Source: Gemmatimonadota bacterium (GTDB taxonomy: Bacteria; Orphanbacterota; Orphanbacteria; Orphanbacterales; Orphanbacteraceae). Taken from it: a stretch of 10,364 nucleotides of DNA. The notes beneath the pieces are model-generated. The model was not told where the DNA came from. It worked only from the letters and a program-made list of their open reading frames with translations, and ran no database searches. The DNA is taken from the NCBI GenBank assembly GCA_013002425.1, contig JABDJQ010000829.1, forward strand, positions 1 through 10,364. The letters are read 5' to 3'. Positions 6,504 through 10,364 of this stretch are shown piece by piece (the stretch's first letter is position 1; each line of letters opens with the position of its first letter). Position numbers and translations under genes: made by a program.

Positions 6504-7312
6504 TCCAGCGCCTTCCCGTTATCGCCTGTCTGCTGCTCCTTCTGCCGCTGCTATCCGGCTGCTGGGTGCAGAAATGGGCGCGCGGCCCGATCACGGTCGA
6601 CGAAAACGCGCTCACCCTGAGCGAGATTCAGGCCGAGCAGGCCGCGCTCGATACGCGGCTTGCGAAGCTCGAAGCGGTCGCCGAAGAGCAGACCGGAATC
6701 CTGCGTGCGATTCGGGCCGAAGGCTCGCTCTCCAGTGACGAGATTTCGGGCAGCCAGGTTGCGGTTCGCCAGCTCTACGAAGACCTCCGCGTCCAGATGG
6801 AGTCGATTCAGTCGAGCATCGACCGGATCCGGCTCGCGCAGACACGATCCGGGGTCGCAACGGCGCCGGCAGGCGACGGCGAGACCGGCGATCAGTCGGG
6901 CGAGGGCGTCGCGACCCCCGCCATCGATCCGCAGCCTCTCTACAATGCGGCCTATCTCGACTTGATCCGCGGGAACTACGCGACGGCCCTGATCGGTTTT
7001 CAGGCGTATCTCGACGCCTACCCGAACGGCGCGCAGTCGGACGACGCCCTGTACTGGATCGGCGAGTGCCACGTCGCGGAGAAACGCCCCGCCGAAGCGC
7101 TTGCCTATTTCCGCCGCGTGGAAGAGGAGTTCCCGCAGTCCCCGCGCGTTCCTGCGGCCCTTCTCAAGAAGGGGGAAGCGCACAGGAATCTCGGGCAGAC
7201 GGCGGAGGCGCGCAAAGTCTGGTCCAGGCTTCGCGAGAAGTATCCCCGATCGGATGAAGCGCCCCTCGCCGAGCAGAATCTCGAGCAGCTCGCGACCGGG
7301 CAGGCGCGGTGA
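6500..7312 (+). CDS. cpoB: CpoB/YbgF-type Tol-Pal accessory protein, predicted lipoprotein
   Basis: A 270-residue envelope protein in the usual last position of the tol-pal operon. In E. coli, CpoB coordinates Tol-Pal with peptidoglycan synthesis at division. The N-terminus (MIQRLPVIACLLLLLPLLSGC) ends in a perfect lipobox L-S-G-C with Cys21, so the mature protein should be lipid-anchored, unlike the soluble E. coli form. Residues about 38-113 have heptad-like patterns (LSEIQAEQAALDTRLAKLE; QLYEDLRVQMESIQSSIDRI), as in the trimerising coiled coil of the family. A Gly/Ala/Pro-rich linker follows at 116-143. Three TPR-like units are at about 147-178, 183-213 and 217-252 (LIRGNYATALIGFQAYLDAYP; ALYWIGECHVAEKRPAEALAYF). 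The GTG start overlaps the pal stop and the stop overlaps the next gene, each by 4 bases, which indicates translational coupling. Confidence 0.9.
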   Translation: MIQRLPVIACLLLLLPLLSGCWVQKWARGPITVDENALTLSEIQAEQAALDTRLAKLEAVAEEQTGILRAIRAEGSLSSDEISGSQVAVRQLYEDLRVQMESIQSSIDRIRLAQTRSGVATAPAGDGETGDQSGEGVATPAIDPQPLYNAAYLDLIRGNYATALIGFQAYLDAYPNGAQSDDALYWIGECHVAEKRPAEALAYFRRVEEEFPQSPRVPAALLKKGEAHRNLGQTAEARKVWSRLREKYPRSDEAPLAEQNLEQLATGQAR

Positions 7313-8286
7313 TCGAAGTCCGCCAGGTGAATCGGAGCTTCGGCGCGATTCCCGCGGTGCGCGATCTTACGTTCACGATTCCCCCCGGCGAGATCGCGGT
7401 CTTTCTCGGCCCGAACGGCGCAGGCAAATCGACGACTCTCCGTATGCTGATCGGCTTTCTTCCTCCTTCGAGCGGTGAGATCACGATCGACGGAGCCCCT
7501 GTACGCACGAACCGCGCGCACGATACCGCGCTTCTCGGATACATGCCGGAGCGAGTCCCCCTGTACGATGAAATGCGCGCGCGCGATTACCTGCGTTTCG
7601 TGTCGGCGATGAAGGGCATCGCCCCTGCGGAGCGTGATGGCGCGATCGGCTCGGTCGCCGAGCGATGCGGGGCCAGCACGGTCCTCGACCGCCGGATCGC
7701 GAACCTGTCGCGCGGGTTCAGACAACGCGTCGGCCTCTCGCAGGCGTTGCTCGGCGATCCTCCCGTGCTCGTTCTCGACGAGCCGACCGGGGGACTCGAT
7801 CCCGAGCAGGCCGTCGAGTTCCGGGAGATCATCCGTTCGCTTCGCGGGGAGCACACGGTACTGCTTTCCACGCACCTTCTCGATGAAGCCGCCCGTCTTG
7901 CCGACCGCATTCTGATTCTGCACGAGGGGCGCCTCCTCGCTGACGACACGGTCGACAATCTTGCCGGAAAAGCCGGAGGCGCGCGATCGCTATCGGTCGT
8001 GACGCGCGGGCTGACGCCCGCTGATCTGGCGCCTGTCGAATCGATTCCCGGCGTACGTTCCGTTCAGGTCGATCGCGAGGGAGAGCAGGTATTTTTTACG
8101 GTTGAAACGATGGACGGGACTGACCCGGGCGCGGAGATCGCGCGTTTCGTCGTGAATCGGGGAGGGGAGCTGATCCGCCTCGCGCGCGAAGCCCCGAGCC
8201 TCGAATCGGTTTACCTCGCACTGACAGCGGGCCGAGGCAGAGGTCGCGACGAAGACGATTCCCACGCGGGGGATACCGCTCACTGA
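7309..8286 (+). CDS. ABC transporter ATP-binding protein, GldA-like
   Basis: A 325-residue cytoplasmic ATPase that powers an ABC-2 type transporter. Motifs seen: Walker A GPNGAGKST at 34-42; GYMPERVPLYDEM at 78-90, where Glu replaces the usual Q-loop Gln, as in the GldA group; signature LSRGFRQRVGLSQ at 133-145, which resembles the LSKGYRQRVG form of GldA rather than LSGGQ; Walker B VLVLDEPTGGLDP at 153-165; and the switch His189 in LSTHLLDEA. A C-terminal extension (about 225-325) resembles the accessory domain of drug/gliding-type ATPases and ends in an Arg/Asp-rich tail. The GTG start overlaps the cpoB stop (GTGA). The two following genes encode the matching permease and GldG-like partner. 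In Bacteroidetes these proteins are tied to gliding, but homologues occur widely in non-gliding bacteria, so motility should not be assumed. Confidence 0.93.
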   Translation: MIEVRQVNRSFGAIPAVRDLTFTIPPGEIAVFLGPNGAGKSTTLRMLIGFLPPSSGEITIDGAPVRTNRAHDTALLGYMPERVPLYDEMRARDYLRFVSAMKGIAPAERDGAIGSVAERCGASTVLDRRIANLSRGFRQRVGLSQALLGDPPVLVLDEPTGGLDPEQAVEFREIIRSLRGEHTVLLSTHLLDEAARLADRILILHEGRLLADDTVDNLAGKAGGARSLSVVTRGLTPADLAPVESIPGVRSVQVDREGEQVFFTVETMDGTDPGAEIARFVVNRGGELIRLAREAPSLESVYLALTAGRGRGRDEDDSHAGDTAH

Positions 8287-8303
8287 GCGAGATAGGAGCG
8301 GCC

Positions 8304-9071
8304 GTGCGGACCGTTCTCGGCAGAGAACTCTACGAGTACTTCCGGTCGCCGACGGCGTACGTAGTCGGCGCGATCTATCTCCTGCTCGCCGGTTATTTCT
8401 TTACGACTCATCTATCCGCGTATCACCTGATTTCCTTTCGCTCGTTTTCATCGCTCGGCCCTCCGGCCGACCTCAGGATCTCGCTCGGGATCCTGCGTCC
8501 GTTCTTCGAGAACCTGAGCTTCCTCGGACTGCTCGTCATTCCGTTTCTCACGATGCGCGCGATGGCGGAAGAGAAGAGAAGCCGAAGCGTCGAACTCCTT
8601 TTCTCGTTTCCGGTTTCGGCGCGTTCGGTTCTCCACGGGAAGTTTCTGGCGGCCTGGATATTCCTGGCCGCCATTACGGCTCCGACCATCGCGCTCCTGC
8701 TCGCGCTCGGGACGGTGGCGGCCGTCGATCCCGGTGTCGTCGTGTGCGGATACCTCGGCCTGCTGGCCGTCGGAGCGGCGTACGTCGGAATCGGGATCCT
8801 GATCTCGTGTCTCACTTCGAGTCCGCTGGTCGCGGCGGTGGCGACATTCGGCGCCCTGCTTCTGGTATGGACGATCGGCTGGTCCTCCGCGATCGCGGGG
8901 CCCACATGGGGTCCCTTGCTGCAGAGCATCTCGTTCCTCGACAGATTCACGGGCCTCGCGCAAGGTCGCCTCGCCTGGGGCGACCTCACGTTCTTCTTCG
9001 CGATCGGGTTCGTCGCTATTGCCTGGGCGGATTGCGTCGTGCATTCCGCCCGATGGAGGGTCGATCGATGA
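8304..9071 (+). CDS. ABC-2 type transporter permease, GldF-like
   Basis: A 255-residue membrane protein with about six hydrophobic segments at roughly 16-35, 66-84, 113-135, 145-168, 173-195 and 227-245. Seen motifs typical of the GldF/ABC-2 group: an N-terminal amphipathic stretch ELYEYFRSPTAYVVGAIYLL (8-27) and VIPFLTMRAMAEEKRSRSVELL (78-99), followed by FPVSARSVLHGKFLAA (102-117). In known ABC-2 permeases this loop meets the ATPase. The GTG start has AGGAG at 8294-8298, 5 bases upstream, and lies 17 bases after the ATPase stop. The end overlaps the next gene by 4 bases (ATGA). It should work as the membrane channel for the upstream ATPase. The substrate is unknown. Confidence 0.9.
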   Translation: MRTVLGRELYEYFRSPTAYVVGAIYLLLAGYFFTTHLSAYHLISFRSFSSLGPPADLRISLGILRPFFENLSFLGLLVIPFLTMRAMAEEKRSRSVELLFSFPVSARSVLHGKFLAAWIFLAAITAPTIALLLALGTVAAVDPGVVVCGYLGLLAVGAAYVGIGILISCLTSSPLVAAVATFGALLLVWTIGWSSAIAGPTWGPLLQSISFLDRFTGLAQGRLAWGDLTFFFAIGFVAIAWADCVVHSARWRVDR

Positions 9072-10364
9072 CCCCGTTTGCGCGCGCGCTGCTCCTGACC
9101 GTCGCGGGGATCGCACTGGTCGCGATTCTCGATCGCCGCGGAGGCGCGATCGATCTGACGCGCGAATCGTCCCACACGCTCTCGGCGGGTTCCGAGCGTG
9201 TCGTGCAGTCGCTGCCCGAGCCGGTGGAGGGAATCGCGTTCTACCGTCCGGACGATCCGCGTACGAGTCGAATCGAGAGACTGCTCCGGAAATACGCCGA
9301 TGCGTCGCCGGCGTTTCGGTATCGCATCGTCGATCCGGATCGCTTTCCGGGCGAGGCGGCACGCTATGGCGTGACCGTGTACGGGACCACGGTTCTCGAA
9401 TCCGGCACGCGCCGACGCGCGATCCCCAACCGGAGCGAGAACGCGATCACGACGGCGCTCCTGCTGCTGTTCGACGATCGATCGCGCACGATCAGAATCG
9501 ACGAAAGCTATGGAGGACGGGGGGCGTCGGACGAGTCGGACGCGGGCCTCGGTGAGGCCGCGAAAGCGCTGCGGGCCTCGGGATTTCGGGTGGAACCGTT
9601 CCTGCTGGCCGGAGTCCGGCAGATTCCGGCCGACACGGACGTGCTCGTGATCGCGGGGCCACGGATCGCCATTCCCGCTCCCGCGCAGGATTCGCTCGAG
9701 AACTTCGTGCGTGCCGGCGGGCGTCTGCTCCTGCTGCTCGACCCCGAGACCGACGCGGAAACAGCGGCATTCCCGCAACGCTTCGGGATCGAAGCCGGCG
9801 CCGGCGTCGTCGTCGATCCGGAGGCGGCGCTCTACGGCGGCGACATACAGACGCCCGTTGTCGCGCGATACGATCTGCATGATGCGACGCGCGGTCTTGC
9901 GGGCGCATCCCTGTTTCCGCGGACCCGCCCGCTCTCGCTGTTCGAACGTGGACGGGGTGCGGATGAAGTCCGCTCGCTGATCACGACCGGCGAGGACGCC
10001 TGGGCGGAAAACGATCTCGCGCTGCTCACGGAGAGCGGCAAGGCCGTGTTCTCCGAGGGCGCCGACGGGAAAGGGCCGCTCGCGCTCGCGATGTCCGCAT
10101 CCGTGGCCTCGAAATCCGGAATACGCGGGCGCATGATCGTATTCGGGGATTCCGACTGGGCGTCGAACCGTTATTTTGCGCAGGGCGCACACGCGCAACT
10201 TCTGCTGAACGCGGTCAAGTACCTCGGCTGGGAGGGGGCGGCGCTCGGTCTCGCACTCGGGGAGACCACGTCCGAACCGCTGCTCCTGTCGCGCGCCCAG
10301 GGACGTTTCTTCTTCTGGTTCGGAACCGCCGCCCTTCCCGGCATCTGGGCGGTGTTCGGATTCC
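9068..10364 (+). CDS. GldG-like ABC transporter auxiliary protein, 3' end missing
   Basis: The frame from ATG 9068 is open to the window end (432 residues so far), so the stop lies outside. Seen: an N-terminal membrane helix at about 6-21; then IDLTRESSHTLSAGSERVVQSLPEPV (28-53), the typical opening of the GldG/ABC_transp_aux periplasmic domain; FRYRIVDPDRFPGEAARYGV (83-102); SENAITTALLLL (123-134); VLVIAGPRIAIP (192-203); FVRAGGRLLLLLDP (213-226); and MIVFGDSDWASNRYF (356-370) before LLNAVKYLGW. A second hydrophobic segment starts at about 413 (FFFWFGTAALPGIW) and should return the chain to the membrane. The family's usual GHGE-like segment near residue 140-150 is not recognisable; the chain reads RTIRIDESYGGRG there. 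It overlaps the permease gene by 4 bases. It is thought to be a periplasmic accessory subunit of the exporter. Confidence 0.85.
   Translation, partial: MTPFARALLLTVAGIALVAILDRRGGAIDLTRESSHTLSAGSERVVQSLPEPVEGIAFYRPDDPRTSRIERLLRKYADASPAFRYRIVDPDRFPGEAARYGVTVYGTTVLESGTRRRAIPNRSENAITTALLLLFDDRSRTIRIDESYGGRGASDESDAGLGEAAKALRASGFRVEPFLLAGVRQIPADTDVLVIAGPRIAIPAPAQDSLENFVRAGGRLLLLLDPETDAETAAFPQRFGIEAGAGVVVDPEAALYGGDIQTPVVARYDLHDATRGLAGASLFPRTRPLSLFERGRGADEVRSLITTGEDAWAENDLALLTESGKAVFSEGADGKGPLALAMSASVASKSGIRGRMIVFGDSDWASNRYFAQGAHAQLLLNAVKYLGWEGAALGLALGETTSEPLLLSRAQGRFFFWFGTAALPGIWAVFGF

Noticed and set aside
8423..10198. A 591-codon open frame on the minus strand
   Set aside because: It lies opposite the permease and GldG-like genes, is Arg-rich with no recognisable domain, and arises from high GC. 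The + strand carries clear family motifs and coupled starts.

Overview
The window is GC-rich, densely coded and read entirely on the + strand. It comes from a Gram-negative (diderm) bacterium, because it carries a complete Tol-Pal envelope operon. The sucD-ndk pairing, the lipoprotein form of CpoB and the Gld-type ABC genes fit deltaproteobacterial (Myxococcota/Bdellovibrionota-like) or other non-model diderm lineages. The sequence alone does not fix the taxon. Start codons are often GTG, with one likely TTG, and many genes touch or overlap.

Layout. (1) Positions 1-926: the 3' end of sucD (succinyl-CoA ligase alpha subunit) followed by ndk (nucleoside diphosphate kinase). The ndk ribosome binding site lies inside the last sucD codons. 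(2) 946-2262: a GT4-type glycosyltransferase with no other glycan genes around it. (3) 2263-2407: a 145-base gap with only weak hairpins and no convincing promoter. (4) 2408-2677: a small HU-family DNA-binding protein whose DNA-binding arm has lost the usual Arg-Asn-Pro tip, followed by a strong intrinsic terminator at 2697-2731. (5) 2747-2775: a near-consensus sigma-70 promoter (TTGACA, 17 bases, TATACT). It opens a long operon, tolQ-tolR-tolA-tolB-pal-cpoB, that continues with 4-base or shorter gaps/overlaps into a three-gene ABC module: an ATPase of the GldA type, an ABC-2 permease of the GldF type, and a GldG-like auxiliary protein cut by the window end.

How the genes work together. TolQ and TolR form the proton-driven inner-membrane motor. 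TolA spans the periplasm. TolB (a beta-propeller) and Pal (an outer-membrane, peptidoglycan-binding lipoprotein) form the outer partner complex, and CpoB is a periplasm-facing accessory, here a lipoprotein. The system keeps the outer membrane attached and constricting at division. The downstream ABC module probably exports or extracts an unknown envelope substrate. Its translational coupling to cpoB suggests it is expressed with Tol-Pal.

I found no mobile element, CRISPR array, tRNA or rRNA. Most of the window is conserved housekeeping sequence. The points most worth a second look are the HU arm variant, the Tol-Pal/Gld-type ABC linkage, and the exact 44-residue period of the TolB propeller.
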